From Micromonospora inositola (GTDB lineage: Bacteria; Actinomycetota; Actinomycetes; Mycobacteriales; Micromonosporaceae): a stretch of 64,000 nt of DNA. Shown here one piece after another: positions 9,300-18,445 of this stretch (position 1 is its first letter; each line of letters begins with the position of its first letter). The translations under genes and the position numbers were made by a program. Location of the stretch: NCBI RefSeq assembly GCF_900090285.1, contig NZ_LT607754.1, positions 4,676,001 to 4,740,000 on the forward strand. The letters are read 5' to 3'. The notes under the pieces were generated by a model that was given only the letters and a program-made list of their open reading frames with translations, had not been told where the DNA came from and made no database searches.

Positions 9300-10238
9300 A
9301 TGAGTACGAGCGCCGTCGAGAGCCCCGCCATCGAACCGGCCGCCGCCCGGGCGGTGGGCACCGTCGCGGTCGTCGCCCACCGGAGGAAGACCCTCGGCGG
9401 CGGCCTCGACGAACTGCGGGCCAGCCTGATCGCCGCCGGCGTCGGGCAGCTCCTCTGGTACGAGGTGCCGAAGAGCCGCAAGGCGCCGAAGCAGGTGCGC
9501 AAGGCGCTGAAGAAGGGCGCCGACCTGCTCATCGTCTGGGGCGGGGACGGCATGGTGCAGCGCTGCGCCGACACCCTGGCCGGCACGGACGTCCCGATGG
9601 GCATCCTGCCCGCCGGCACGGCCAACCTCTTCGCCACCAACCTCGGGATTCCCGCCGACCTGCCGGAGGCGGTCCGGATCGCGCTGCACGGCCGACGCCG
9701 CACGCTCGACCTCGGCCGGCTCAACGGCGAACACTTCGCGGTGATGGCCGGCGCCGGCTTCGACGGGGACCTGATCCGGGAGGCCGACCGCAAGCTCAAG
9801 GGCCGGCTGGGCCGGGTCGCGTACGTCTGGACCGGGCTGCGGCACGTCCGCGGCGAGCTGGTGCGCACCCGCATCCGGGTCGACGGCGCCGACTGGTTCG
9901 ACGGCGAGGCGAGCTGCGTGCTCTTCGGCAACGTCGGCACGATCACCGGCGGCATCCCGGCCTTCGACGACGCCCGCCCCGACGACGGCGCGTTGGAGGT
10001 CGGGGTCTCCACCGCCAGCGGCGCCGTCGACTGGGCCCGCACCCTGGGCCGGATGGCGGCCGGACGTTCCGAGGACTCACCGTTCGTGCGGATCACCCGC
10101 GGCCGCAAGGTGACGGTTCGCTTCGCGGAACCGAAGACGTACGAGCTGGACGGCGGCGCCCGGACCACGGCGAAGCGGCTGAAGGTGAAGATCGTGCCGG
10201 GCGCTCTCACGGTCTGCTGCCCCGACCGCCCGGCCTGA
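9300..10238 (+). CDS. Diacylglycerol kinase-family lipid kinase
   Basis: Protein of 312 residues in the DAGK catalytic / LCB5 family, which phosphorylates diacylglycerol, sphingoid or related lipids at the membrane. Seen: the ATP-binding GGDGM motif in IVWGGDGMVQR (about residue 82), MGILPAGTANLFATNL, and the AGAGFDGDLI segment of the C-terminal domain. The start is the ATG at 9300; the open frame upstream is Arg-rich shadow. The ribosome-binding site is weak. Confidence 0.85.
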   Translation: MSTSAVESPAIEPAAARAVGTVAVVAHRRKTLGGGLDELRASLIAAGVGQLLWYEVPKSRKAPKQVRKALKKGADLLIVWGGDGMVQRCADTLAGTDVPMGILPAGTANLFATNLGIPADLPEAVRIALHGRRRTLDLGRLNGEHFAVMAGAGFDGDLIREADRKLKGRLGRVAYVWTGLRHVRGELVRTRIRVDGADWFDGEASCVLFGNVGTITGGIPAFDDARPDDGALEVGVSTASGAVDWARTLGRMAAGRSEDSPFVRITRGRKVTVRFAEPKTYELDGGARTTAKRLKVKIVPGALTVCCPDRPA

Positions 10239-10322
10239 ACCGCCGGGTCGCCGGGCGGCGCCGCGGCCCGCCGGCCGGGCCCCGACCGCGTCCGGCGAGG
10301 GCGGGCGGGCAGGATGGCCGGC

Positions 10323-11102
10323 ATGAACGACGACGTGGGCGGCTACCTGGGCGAGCTGGTCGACCGGGCGCGCGACGTGCTCGGCGACGAGCTGGTCGGC
10401 GCGTACGCGGCCGGCTCGGTGGGCCTGGACGCGTACCAGCCGGGGCGCAGCGACGTGGACGTGGCGCTGGTCGTCGCGCGGGCGCTGGCCGGGCCGACGA
10501 AGCGGGCGCTGGTGGACCGGCTGCGGCACGAGGCGCTGCCCTGCCCCGCGCGCGGCCTGGAGCTGGTCGTCTACCGGCGCGAGGTGGCCGCCTCCGGCAC
10601 TCCCGACCCCGGCTTCGAGGTCGAGCTGAACACCGGCCCGGCCATGCCGTTCCGGGCCACGTACGCGCCGGCCGACCGGCCCGCCGCCGACGGGCGCTTC
10701 TGGTACGCGCTCGACCGGAGCATCCTGCACCAGGCCGGTCTGGCTGTGCTCGGCCCGCCGGCCGCCGAGGCCTTCGCCGATCTCGCCCCGGGTGACCTGC
10801 GGCGGCTGCTGGCCGAGGCGCTGGCCTGGTGGCTGGCGCTGCCCACCCCGCCCGGCGACGCCCCGGCGCCCGGCGCGGAGGACGCGGTGCTGGGGGCCTG
10901 CCGGGCGCTGGTGAAGGTCCGCGACGGCCACTGGCTGTCCAAGGCGGACGCCGGGCGTCGGCTGCTGGGCCGGGGCGACCACGTCGACCTGATCGGACGG
11001 TCGATCGCGGCCCGCCGGGGTGGTCCGCCGCCCGGCGGCCCCGAGGCGCGGGCCTTCCAACGGCGGGTCCTCGCCGAGCTGCTGGCGGACGGCGCGCATT
11101 GA
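10323..11102 (+). CDS. Nucleotidyltransferase, aminoglycoside adenylyltransferase-like
   Basis: Protein of about 260 residues. It has the GS...DxD polymerase-beta signature ([20 protein letters not shown], metal-binding DVD) followed by a helical domain like that of AadA/DUF4111 enzymes. Family members move AMP to aminoglycosides, but many chromosomal copies have no known substrate, so resistance should not be assumed. An ATG at 10314 is the alternative start; 10323 is preferred because of the upstream AGGATGG. Probably monocistronic. Confidence 0.75.
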   Translation: MNDDVGGYLGELVDRARDVLGDELVGAYAAGSVGLDAYQPGRSDVDVALVVARALAGPTKRALVDRLRHEALPCPARGLELVVYRREVAASGTPDPGFEVELNTGPAMPFRATYAPADRPAADGRFWYALDRSILHQAGLAVLGPPAAEAFADLAPGDLRRLLAEALAWWLALPTPPGDAPAPGAEDAVLGACRALVKVRDGHWLSKADAGRRLLGRGDHVDLIGRSIAARRGGPPPGGPEARAFQRRVLAELLADGAH

Positions 11103-11157
11103 CGCCGATCACGACCGTACTGTAAACAAGGCGTACTGATGAGTCGGGGAGGTCCCC

Positions 11158-12261
11158 ATGCGACGCTCGGTACTCCTGCCAGTCCTCCTGCTCGCGCTGG
11201 CCACTGCCACCCCGGCCGCCGCCGCGCCGCCACACCCCCCGGCCGCCGCGTCCCTCGCCGCCACCCCGGTCCAGGTCTACGGCGCCTGGCACTGCGGCAA
11301 CGACTACTGCACCTGGGGAACCGCCCGCACCGTCACCGAATTCGACAGCCAGAACCACTGGCTGGTCGACCGCGGCGACGGCCGCCCCTCGGTCAACCTG
11401 GTGGTGCTCAGCTTCGTCAACCCGCTCGCGCTGCTGCGCCAGAGCACCGACGCCACCACCCTCGACGGCGTGCCGCGGGGCATGACGCCCGAGATCGTCA
11501 ACTACTTCACCGCCCGCGGCGTGCGGGTGATGCTCTCCATCGGCGGCATCACCTACACCGACGACTGGGACACGACGCTCGCCGAGAACCCGGCTCTGCT
11601 CGGCCAGCGCGCCGCCGCCGTCGCCACCCGGCTCGGCGTCGGCATCGAGATCGACTACGAGCAGAACACCGGCCCCAACCTCGCCGGCCTTCAGTCCTTC
11701 ATCGACGCCTACCGGGCCGTCCACCCGTACGACCCCAGCGGCGCCCGGCCCGAGGCGCGGCTCACCATCGACGTGGCCGCCGGCGACCGGTGGCTGATCG
11801 CCCTCAACCGCAAGGCGACCGCCGACTGGCTGCGGACCGACGCCCCGGTCCTCGACTATGCCAACGCCATGGTCTCCGCCCGGCCCGCCTCGGCCAGCAG
11901 CGCGCAGGCGAGCTGGCAGGAGCACGTCGACGGTAAGCCGCAGTACAGCCCACCGGTGCCGCCGCTGGCCCCGGCGAAGTTCACCGGTGGCCTCTACCTC
12001 GCCTACGGCGGCAAGCCGCTGCCGGAATGCGTCGACTACGCCACCTCCGTGCAGCGCGCGGCCGCGCCGTACGTGCAGAGCGTCGCCCCCAACGGCGCAG
12101 GCGCCACCGCCGGCATGCTCGGGTTCATGTTCTGGGCGGCCGAACGCCCATCGACCCGGGGCATCGGCACCGTGCCGCCGAACACCTGTGAGGGCGGGGC
12201 CGGCGCCGGGGCGACCGCGCTGGCCGTCCCGGTGCCGATGCCGGCGCTGCGCCAGTCCTGA
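11158..12261 (+). CDS. Secreted GH18-like (chitinase-fold) protein
   Basis: Protein of 367 residues with a clear signal peptide (MRRSVLLPVLLLALA...AAA) and a strong ribosome-binding site (GGGGAGG). The TIM-barrel motifs VRVMLSIGGITYTDDW and LGVGIEIDYEQN match GH18 strands 3 and 4. In the catalytic DGxDxDxE signature the first Asp is Val and the second is Glu, while the final D-x-E (IDYE) is kept. It may act on chitin-like or cell-wall glycans or may only bind them. Confidence 0.75.
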   Translation: MRRSVLLPVLLLALATATPAAAAPPHPPAAASLAATPVQVYGAWHCGNDYCTWGTARTVTEFDSQNHWLVDRGDGRPSVNLVVLSFVNPLALLRQSTDATTLDGVPRGMTPEIVNYFTARGVRVMLSIGGITYTDDWDTTLAENPALLGQRAAAVATRLGVGIEIDYEQNTGPNLAGLQSFIDAYRAVHPYDPSGARPEARLTIDVAAGDRWLIALNRKATADWLRTDAPVLDYANAMVSARPASASSAQASWQEHVDGKPQYSPPVPPLAPAKFTGGLYLAYGGKPLPECVDYATSVQRAAAPYVQSVAPNGAGATAGMLGFMFWAAERPSTRGIGTVPPNTCEGGAGAGATALAVPVPMPALRQS

Positions 12262-12359
12262 GCGGACACCCCGATGCCGCCGGGTGGCCGGGCCCGGACG
12301 GCCGGGGTGTCGGTGACGCCCGGCGCCGGGGCGTGTTGATGTTCGCCGCGGCGGCCACC

Positions 12360-12365
12360 TAGGCT
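12360..12365 (+). promoter_or_regulatory. -10 box of the methyltransferase promoter
   Basis: TAGGCT sits 32 bases upstream of the GTG at 12398, giving a short leader with an AAGG ribosome-binding site. Confidence 0.4.
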
Positions 12366-12397
12366 GTGTCGAACCCACCGGACACAAGGCAGCGTCA

Positions 12398-13210
12398 GTG
12401 ACGGAGAAGCCCCTGACCGCCGCGTCGCGCGCGGACGCCCTGGACACCAGCGTCCCGCACTCGGCCCGTCTCTGGAACTACCTCCTCGGCGGCAAGGACA
12501 ACTTCGCCGCCGACCGGCAGGCCGCCGAGCAGGTCCTCGCCTACATGCCGGAACTCGTCCAGTCGGCCCGGTTCAACCGCGACTTCCTCGGCCGCGCGGT
12601 CCGCCACCTCGCCGGTGAGGCCGGCATCCGGCAGTTTCTCGACATCGGCACCGGGCTGCCCACCGCGAACAACACCCACGAGGTGGCCCAGGCCACCGCG
12701 CCGGAGTCCCGGGTGGTCTACGTCGACAACGACCCGATGGTGCTGGTGCACGCCCGGGCCCTGCTGACCAGCAGCCCGCAGGGCGCCACCGACTACATCG
12801 AGGCGGACCTGCGCGACCCCGACCGCATCCTGACGGAGGCCAGCCGCACGTTGGACTTCGGGCAGCCGATCGCCGTCATGCTGCTCGGCATCGTGAACTT
12901 CATCGTCGACGACGACGAGGCGGTACGGATCGTGCGGCGGCTGGTCGAGGCCGTGCCCGCCGGAAGCTACCTGGTCGTCTCGCACCCGACCCGGGAGGTC
13001 AACCCCGACGCGGTCGACCGGGCGCTGGCGATGTGGAACGAGGGCGGCGCGGCAACGATGAGCATCCGGACCCCGCAGGAGATCGCCCGCTTCTTCGACG
13101 GCCTCGAACTTCTCGAACCGGGCCTGGTCACCTGCTCCCGGTGGCGTCCGGACGGCAACGACACCACCCCCACCTCGGAGTACGGCGCCGTCGCCCGAAA
13201 GACCGCCTGA
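12398..13210 (+). CDS. SAM-dependent methyltransferase, DUF574 (SAV2177) family
   Basis: Protein of 270 residues of the actinobacterial DUF574 / Methyltransf_19 family. Seen: VPHSARLWNYLLGGKDNF, the family hallmark near the N-terminus; the SAM site FLDIGTGLPT; RVVYVDNDPMVLVHAR; and a C-terminal TPTSEYGAVARK tail. GTG start with an AAGG site. These proteins are numerous in actinobacteria and their substrates are mostly unknown. A strong terminator follows. Confidence 0.9.
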   Translation: MTEKPLTAASRADALDTSVPHSARLWNYLLGGKDNFAADRQAAEQVLAYMPELVQSARFNRDFLGRAVRHLAGEAGIRQFLDIGTGLPTANNTHEVAQATAPESRVVYVDNDPMVLVHARALLTSSPQGATDYIEADLRDPDRILTEASRTLDFGQPIAVMLLGIVNFIVDDDEAVRIVRRLVEAVPAGSYLVVSHPTREVNPDAVDRALAMWNEGGAATMSIRTPQEIARFFDGLELLEPGLVTCSRWRPDGNDTTPTSEYGAVARKTA

Positions 13211-13216
13211 GCAGGA

Positions 13217-13251
13217 CCGGCCCGCCCCGGCACACGACCGGGGCGGGCCGG
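13217..13251. terminator. Bidirectional terminator
   Basis: A perfect 14-bp stem (CCGGCCCGCCCCGG with CCGGGGCGGGCCGG) and a 7-base loop between the convergent methyltransferase and protease genes. Confidence 0.85.
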
Positions 13252-13259
13252 ATCGCGGA

Positions 13260-14120
13260 TCAGTAGACCGTCACGCCGTACGCGCCGGCGGCCTCGGGTA
13301 CGGGCTGGTAGAACGTGGTGCCACCGGACCGGCAGTCGCCGCTGCCGCCCGAGGTGATGCCGAGCGCCTTGGTGCCGTCGTAGAGCGGTCCGCCGGAGTC
13401 GCCGGGCTCGGCGCAGACGGTGGTCTGGATCATGCCCCGGACCGTGCCGCTGCCGGTGTAGCGGACGGTGACGTTCAGCGCGGTCACCGTGCCGCTGTGG
13501 GTGCCGGTGGTCGACCCGGTGCGCTTCACCGCTTCGCCGACGAACGCGTTGGCGGCAGCGTAGCCGCCGGGGTGGCTCAGCGCGGTGTTGTCGTACCGGA
13601 CCAGGGCGTAGTCGTTGCCCGGGAAGCTGGAGCCGATGGTCGGGCCGATCAGCGTCTTGTGCGCGGAATCGGTGTACCAGGTGTTGGCGACGTCGCCGCA
13701 GTGCCCGGCGGTCAGGAAGTAGTACACGCCGGACTTGACCACATTGAAGCCTAGCGAGCAGCGGTAGCCACCGCCGTAGATGGCGTTGCCGGCGGACAGC
13801 ATCGGGCGGAACGTCCCGTGCGCCCGGTCGATCCGGATCGCGCCGGAGTTGGCGCCGGCGCCCTTCCTGATCGTCGCCAGCTCCGCGGCGGAGACGGTGT
13901 CGTCGGCGGTCACCACCACCCGACCCGCCTCCACGCGCCAGGCGATGCCTTCGACGCCCGAGGTTGCGACGGCGTGGTCGGCTTGGGCGAGCTGGCTGGC
14001 GCTCCAGCTCGACGGGGCGGCCGAGGCGGCGCCCGGCACGGTGAACGCGCCGGCGGCGACCAGGCCGACGGTGGCGGCGAGCAACGAGGTGAGCCGGCCG
14101 GAGGTGGATCGGATTCTCAC
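13260..14120 (-). CDS. Secreted S1-family serine protease (streptogrisin-like)
   Basis: Protein of 286 residues: signal peptide (about 1-35, ending AASA), a short propeptide of about 70 residues, and a chymotrypsin-fold catalytic domain. The triad is visible: His in FLTAGHCGD, Asp in [10 protein letters not shown], Ser in EPGDSGGPL. Paired cysteines at the usual streptogrisin positions (RCS...HC, VCAEPG...GDC) suggest disulfides. GTG start with a strong AAGGAGG site. Expected to be secreted as a zymogen. Confidence 0.92.
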   Translation of the reverse strand: MRIRSTSGRLTSLLAATVGLVAAGAFTVPGAASAAPSSWSASQLAQADHAVATSGVEGIAWRVEAGRVVVTADDTVSAAELATIRKGAGANSGAIRIDRAHGTFRPMLSAGNAIYGGGYRCSLGFNVVKSGVYYFLTAGHCGDVANTWYTDSAHKTLIGPTIGSSFPGNDYALVRYDNTALSHPGGYAAANAFVGEAVKRTGSTTGTHSGTVTALNVTVRYTGSGTVRGMIQTTVCAEPGDSGGPLYDGTKALGITSGGSGDCRSGGTTFYQPVPEAAGAYGVTVY

Positions 14121-14286
14121 GGTCTCCTCCTTGGAGGGCGGCGGGCGACCGGTGCGGGCGGCACCCGTGAGGCGTCGCCGTGGTCCCGACTCGGGGTATC
14201 GACCCTCGGCGAACGTGATAGCGGCGAGTATCTATCAGGCTCGATGCAATTTGCAAGGGGTCCGGCGGCGGTGGCCGGCCCGCGGC

Positions 14287-14292
14287 TAGGGT
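14287..14292 (+). promoter_or_regulatory. -10 box upstream of a leader ORF
   Basis: TAGGGT, 21 bases before the leader ATG at 14314, so the transcript would carry a short 5' leader including the GGGGAGG ribosome-binding site. Confidence 0.35.
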
Positions 14293-14313
14293 GTCAACCG
14301 GGGAGGTACCGCC

Positions 14314-14376
14314 ATGACGACGACGATCACCGCCGCCCGCCGGCCCGCCCGCTCCACCGCCGGGCGCCTCCGGTGA
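14314..14376 (+). CDS. Putative 20-residue Arg-rich leader peptide
   Basis: ATG with a strong GGGGAGG site. It encodes 20 residues starting MTTTITAARRP and ending GRLR, with five arginines. Its stop TGA overlaps the GTG of the downstream oxidoreductase (GTGA), a translational-coupling arrangement. The oxidoreductase has no good ribosome-binding site of its own, so its translation probably depends on this ORF. Confidence 0.45.
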   Translation: MTTTITAARRPARSTAGRLR

Positions 14377-17168
14377 GCCGCACCGCCGAGCCGGACCTCG
14401 CCGCGCTCGACGCGGCGCTGCCCGGCGCGGTGGCGACCCGCGCGGCCGACCGGCTCCGCCTGGCCCACGACGCGTCGCACTACCTGCTGCACCCGCGCGC
14501 GGTGGTCACCCCCGCCGACGCCGACCAGATCGCCACCCTGCTGCGGCACAGCCGCCGGAGCGGCACGCCGCTGACCTTCCGCTCCGGCGGGACCAGCCTC
14601 AGCGGGCAGTCGGTCACCGACCAGCTGCTCGTCGACACCCGCCGGCACTTCCGCGAGCTGGAGGTTCTCGACGACGGCCGACGGGTCCGGGTGCAACCCG
14701 GCGTCGTGCTGCGCCAGGTCAACAACCGGCTCGCCCCGTACGGCCGCAAGCTCGGCCCCGACCCGGCCAGCGAGTCCGCCTGCACGATCGGCGGCGTCGT
14801 CGCCAACAACTCCAGCGGGATGACCTGCGGCACCGAGTTCAACACCTACCGGACGCTGGAGTCGCTGCTGCTGGTGCTGCCCAGCGGGACCGTCCTGGAC
14901 ACCGGCGCCCCGGACGCCGACGAGCGGTTGCGGGCCACCGAGCCGGATCTGCACGCCGGCCTGCTGCGGCTGCGTGACCGGGTCCGCGGCAACCCCGACT
15001 CGGTCCGCCGCGTGCGGGCGCAGTACGCCATGAAGAACACCATGGGCTACGGGGTGAACGCGTTCCTCGACCACGACTCGCCCACCGACCTGCTGACCCG
15101 GCTCGTCGTCGGCAGCGAGGGCACCCTCGCCTTCGTCGCGGCGGCGACCTTCCGCACCGTACCGGTGCACCGGCACGCCGCGACCGGCCTGCTCGTCTTC
15201 GACACCCTGGCCCGGGCGATGGCCGCGATGCCGGCGCTGGTCGCCGCCGGTCCGGCGGCGATCGAGCTGCTCGACGCCGCCGCGCTGCGCGTCGCGCAGC
15301 TCGATCCGCAGGCGGATGCCACGCTGCGCGGCCTGGCGGTCCGGGAGCACGCCGCGCTGCTGGTCGAGTGGCAGGAGGCCGACCCGGACGCGCTCGCCGA
15401 CCGGGTGGCGGCGGCCCGGCCCGTGCTCGCCGGTCTGCCGCTGTCCGCTCCGGCCCGGCTCAGCGGCGAGGCGGCGGCCCGGGCGGCCCTCTGGCACATC
15501 CGCAAGGGCCTCTACGCGGCCGTCGCCGGCGCCCGGCCCTCCGGCACCACCGCCCTGCTGGAGGACATCGCCGTGCCGGTGGCCGCCCTCGCCGACACCT
15601 GCGCCGAACTCGCCGACCTCTTCGCCCGGCACCGTTACGAGGAGAGCGTCATCTTCGGGCACGCCAAGGACGGCAACCTGCACTTCATGCTCAACGAGCG
15701 GTTCGCCGGCGGCGAGGCGCCGGAGCGCTACGCCGCGTTCACCGAGGAGATGGTGGACGCCGTCCTCGCCCACGGCGGCACGCTGAAGGCCGAGCACGGC
15801 ACCGGCCGGGTGATGGCGCCGTACGTCCGCCGGCAGTTCGGCGACGAGCTCTACGAGGTGATGCGCGAGCTGAAGGTGCTCTGCGACCCGGACGGCGTGC
15901 TCAACCCCGGCGTGCTGCTCAGCGACGACGCCGACATCCACCTGCGCCACCTTAAGTCCGTGCCGACCGTCGAGCCGGAGGTGGACCGCTGCGTCGAGTG
16001 CGGCTACTGCGAGCCGGTCTGCCCCAGCCGGGACCTCACCACCACGCCCCGGCAGCGCATCGTGCTGCGCCGGGAGATCGCCGCCGCGCGCGCCGACGGT
16101 GACGAACGGCTGGCCCGCGAGCTGGCGGACGACTACGACTACGACGCGGTGGACACCTGCGCGGTGGACGGCATGTGCGCCACCGCCTGCCCGGTCCTGA
16201 TCAACACCGGCGACCTGGTGAAACGCCTGCGCGCCGAGCGGAACGGCGGCCTCGCCCAGGCCGGCTGGCGGGGCGCCGCCGGCCGCTGGGGCACCGCCAC
16301 CCGCGGCATGGCCCGCGGCCTGGACCTGGCCGGCAGCCTCCCGCCCGCGCTGCCGGAGACCGCCACCCGGGCCGCCCGGGCCGTCCTCGGCCCCGAGCGG
16401 GTCCCGCAGTGGCGGCGCGACCTGCCCCGGGGCGGCGAGGTCCGACGCGCCCACCCGGTCAGCGACCCGGACGCGGTCTTCGTCCCGTCGTGCCTGGGCA
16501 CCCTCTTCGCCGCGGCCGAGGGCGGCCCGGGCGTGGCCGCCGCGCTGCTGACCCTCGCCGAGCGCGCCGGGGTCCGCCTGCTCGTCCCCGACGGGATCGC
16601 CGGCGTCTGCTGCGGCACGCCCTGGTCCTCCAAGGGCCTCACCGCCGGCTACCAGGCCGTGCGGGACCGGGTGCCGCCAGCGCTGCGGGAGGCCAGCCGC
16701 GGCGGGACGCTGCCCGTGGTCAGCGACGCCGCGTCCTGCACGGAGGGCTTCGCGAAGCTGGTGGCCGACGGCGGCGACGCCGTCGCGGTGGTCGACGCCG
16801 TCGCGTACGCCGCCACCGAGTTGCTGCCCCGGCTGACCGTCCGGCGCCGGCTCACCTCCCTCGCCCTGCATCCGACCTGCTCGTCCACCCGGCTGGGGCT
16901 GGACGAGGCGCTGCTCACCGTGGCCCGGGCGGTCGCCGACGAGGTGGTGGTGCCCGACGGCTGGCAGTGCTGCGGCTTCGCCGGTGACCGGGGCCTGCTG
17001 CACCCGGAGCTGACCGCCGCCGCCACCCGCGCGGAGGCCCGCGCGGTGTCGGGGCGGCACTTCGACGGGTACGCCTCGGTCAACCGCACCTGCGAGATCG
17101 GGATGGCCCGGGCGACCGGTCAGCCGTACCGTCACCTGCTCGAACTCCTCGAGGAGGCGACCCGCTGA
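14373..17168 (+). CDS. FAD-linked oxidase / iron-sulfur fusion, D-lactate or D-2-hydroxyacid dehydrogenase-like
   Basis: Protein of 931 residues. Residues about 35-460 are a PCMH-type FAD-binding oxidase (FRSGGTSLSGQS, GGVVANNSSGMTCG, HAKDGNLHFMLN, KAEHGTGRVMAPY). Residues about 530-620 are two 4Fe-4S clusters (CVECGYCEPVCPS and CAVDGMCATACPV). The rest is a GlpC-like double Cys-rich domain (VFVPSCLGTLF, GVCCGTPW, HPTCSST, CCGFAGD). This matches the GlcD-GlpC fusion type that oxidises D-lactate and passes electrons to the membrane chain. GTG start overlaps the stop of a 20-residue leader ORF. Confidence 0.88.
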   Translation: MSRTAEPDLAALDAALPGAVATRAADRLRLAHDASHYLLHPRAVVTPADADQIATLLRHSRRSGTPLTFRSGGTSLSGQSVTDQLLVDTRRHFRELEVLDDGRRVRVQPGVVLRQVNNRLAPYGRKLGPDPASESACTIGGVVANNSSGMTCGTEFNTYRTLESLLLVLPSGTVLDTGAPDADERLRATEPDLHAGLLRLRDRVRGNPDSVRRVRAQYAMKNTMGYGVNAFLDHDSPTDLLTRLVVGSEGTLAFVAAATFRTVPVHRHAATGLLVFDTLARAMAAMPALVAAGPAAIELLDAAALRVAQLDPQADATLRGLAVREHAALLVEWQEADPDALADRVAAARPVLAGLPLSAPARLSGEAAARAALWHIRKGLYAAVAGARPSGTTALLEDIAVPVAALADTCAELADLFARHRYEESVIFGHAKDGNLHFMLNERFAGGEAPERYAAFTEEMVDAVLAHGGTLKAEHGTGRVMAPYVRRQFGDELYEVMRELKVLCDPDGVLNPGVLLSDDADIHLRHLKSVPTVEPEVDRCVECGYCEPVCPSRDLTTTPRQRIVLRREIAAARADGDERLARELADDYDYDAVDTCAVDGMCATACPVLINTGDLVKRLRAERNGGLAQAGWRGAAGRWGTATRGMARGLDLAGSLPPALPETATRAARAVLGPERVPQWRRDLPRGGEVRRAHPVSDPDAVFVPSCLGTLFAAAEGGPGVAAALLTLAERAGVRLLVPDGIAGVCCGTPWSSKGLTAGYQAVRDRVPPALREASRGGTLPVVSDAASCTEGFAKLVADGGDAVAVVDAVAYAATELLPRLTVRRRLTSLALHPTCSSTRLGLDEALLTVARAVADEVVVPDGWQCCGFAGDRGLLHPELTAAATRAEARAVSGRHFDGYASVNRTCEIGMARATGQPYRHLLELLEEATR

Positions 17169-17189
17169 CGGGTGCCCGTCGGCGGCGGG

Positions 17190-18225
17190 TCAGAGCGGCC
17201 GGGCCAGTTCCGCGATGATCTCGGCCGCCGGGGCGGCCCGGGCGGCCCGCCAGCCGGTGCCCGCCCACAGGTGCAGGCGGTCCGCGTCACCGGCCTGGGC
17301 GGCGGCGCGCCGCAGTGGCCGGGTCAGGTGGTGCAGCGCCGGGTAGCCCAGCGGCGCGTCCGCCTCGTACCGGTCGATGAAGTCGTTGCGCAGCCCGCGC
17401 GCCGGCCGTCCGGTGAACGCCCGGGTGACCACGGTCCGGTCGCGCCGCGGGTCAGCCAGCGCCTCGCGGTGGGTACGGCTGGCGCCGCTCTCGTCGGCGC
17501 GCAGCAGGAGCGTGCCGACCAGGACGGCGGTGGCGCCGGCGGTGAGCGCCGCGCGGACGTCAGCGCCCCCGCCCACGCCGCCCGCCGCGAGGACGGGCAG
17601 GCCGGTGCGGGCGCCGACCAGACCGACCAGCTCCGCGAGGGGCCGGACGGGTGCGGGGGAGTCCGGGGGTGAAGGTGCCGTAGTGGCCGCCGGCGTGTCC
17701 GCTCTGGGCGACCAGCCCGTCCACCCCGAGGTCCGCCGCGGCGGCGGCCTCCGCCGGGTCGGTGACCGTCACCAGCAGCCGGCTCCCGGCTCGCCGCAGG
17801 TCGCGGACCACGGCCGCGGTGGGCAGCCCGAAGGTGAAGCTGACCACCGGCACCGGATCGCGGACCAACAGCGCGATCTTCTCCGCCCAGTGGTCGTCAT
17901 CCTCGGTCCGTGGGGCCGCCGCCAGGTCCAGCCCGTACGGCCGGCCCTCGTCGGCGATCCGGGCGGCGTAGCGGCGGAAGGCGGCGTCGTCGACCGGCAC
18001 CGGGGTCGGCACGAACACGTTGACGCCGAACGGCAGGCCGGTGGCCCGCGCCGCGGCGATCTCCTCCGCCACCGCCTCCGGCGGCTGGTAGCCGGCCGCC
18101 AGGAAGGCGAACGCGCCGCACGACCCCACCGCCGCGACCAGTCGGGGGGTGGTGGGTCCACCCGCCATCGGCGCGGCGACCACCGGCACATCCACCCCGA
18201 GCAGTGCGCTTCGAACCGTCTCCAC
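17190..18225 (-). pseudogene. Nitronate monooxygenase, interrupted by a +1 frameshift
   Basis: FMN-dependent nitronate monooxygenase (2-nitropropane dioxygenase) family. The N-terminal part from GTG 18225 (VPVVAAPMAGGPTTPRLVAA) to GGHYGTFTP is normal; then the frame turns into Arg/Pro shadow while another frame continues VGGGADVRAALTAGATAVLV to the stop at 17190. A run of five G at 17665-17669 (plus strand) marks the break; with four the joint reads GTFTPDSPAPVRPLAELVG, a continuous protein of about 345 residues. The GTG is placed six bases after CAGACT, suggesting a leaderless start; a GTG at 18309 would add 28 residues. Broken gene or consensus error. Confidence 0.75.
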
Positions 18226-18395
18226 CGACCCAGTCTGCCCGACCCGCCGGCAGCCCGCCTGGATGGAGAGAGCCAGGTCGGTGAACGACGTGGCGGCCGA
18301 TCCGTTCACTGGACGGCGCTGTTGTCGTCGGCGAGCGCGCCGCCGATCAGCAGCACCGCGTCAAGAAAGGTAACTGCATCGGTGTCGCAGCGGGT

Positions 18396-18435
18396 GCGAA
18401 CGGCCCCCTCTCCACGCGGAGAGGGGGCCGTTCGC
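18396..18435. terminator. Strong terminator hairpin
   Basis: A perfect 18-bp stem with a 4-base loop (ACGC), ten bases beyond the stop of the leftward amidase gene. The longest perfect hairpin in the window. Confidence 0.9.
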
Positions 18436-18445
18436 CAGGGGGAGC

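Noticed and set aside
10323..11102. Antibiotic-resistance gene call for the AadA-like nucleotidyltransferase
   Set aside because: The fold matches, but there is no mobile context and many chromosomal relatives are not resistance enzymes, so only the family is called.
12262..12340. Terminator after the GH18-like gene
   Set aside because: Several short GC inverted repeats overlap here, but none is clearly longer than expected by chance in this composition.
14286..17135. 949-codon minus-strand frame opposite the D-lactate-dehydrogenase-like gene
   Set aside because: Low-complexity Gly/Val/Ala/His shadow; the other strand has FAD and Fe-S motifs.
18302..18395. Minus-strand frame reading DAVTFLDAVLLIGGALADDN and ending in a GTGA overlap with a possible upstream start of the monooxygenase gene
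   Set aside because: It looks protein-like but has no start codon or ribosome-binding site and would have to begin inside the terminator stem. Too little to call.
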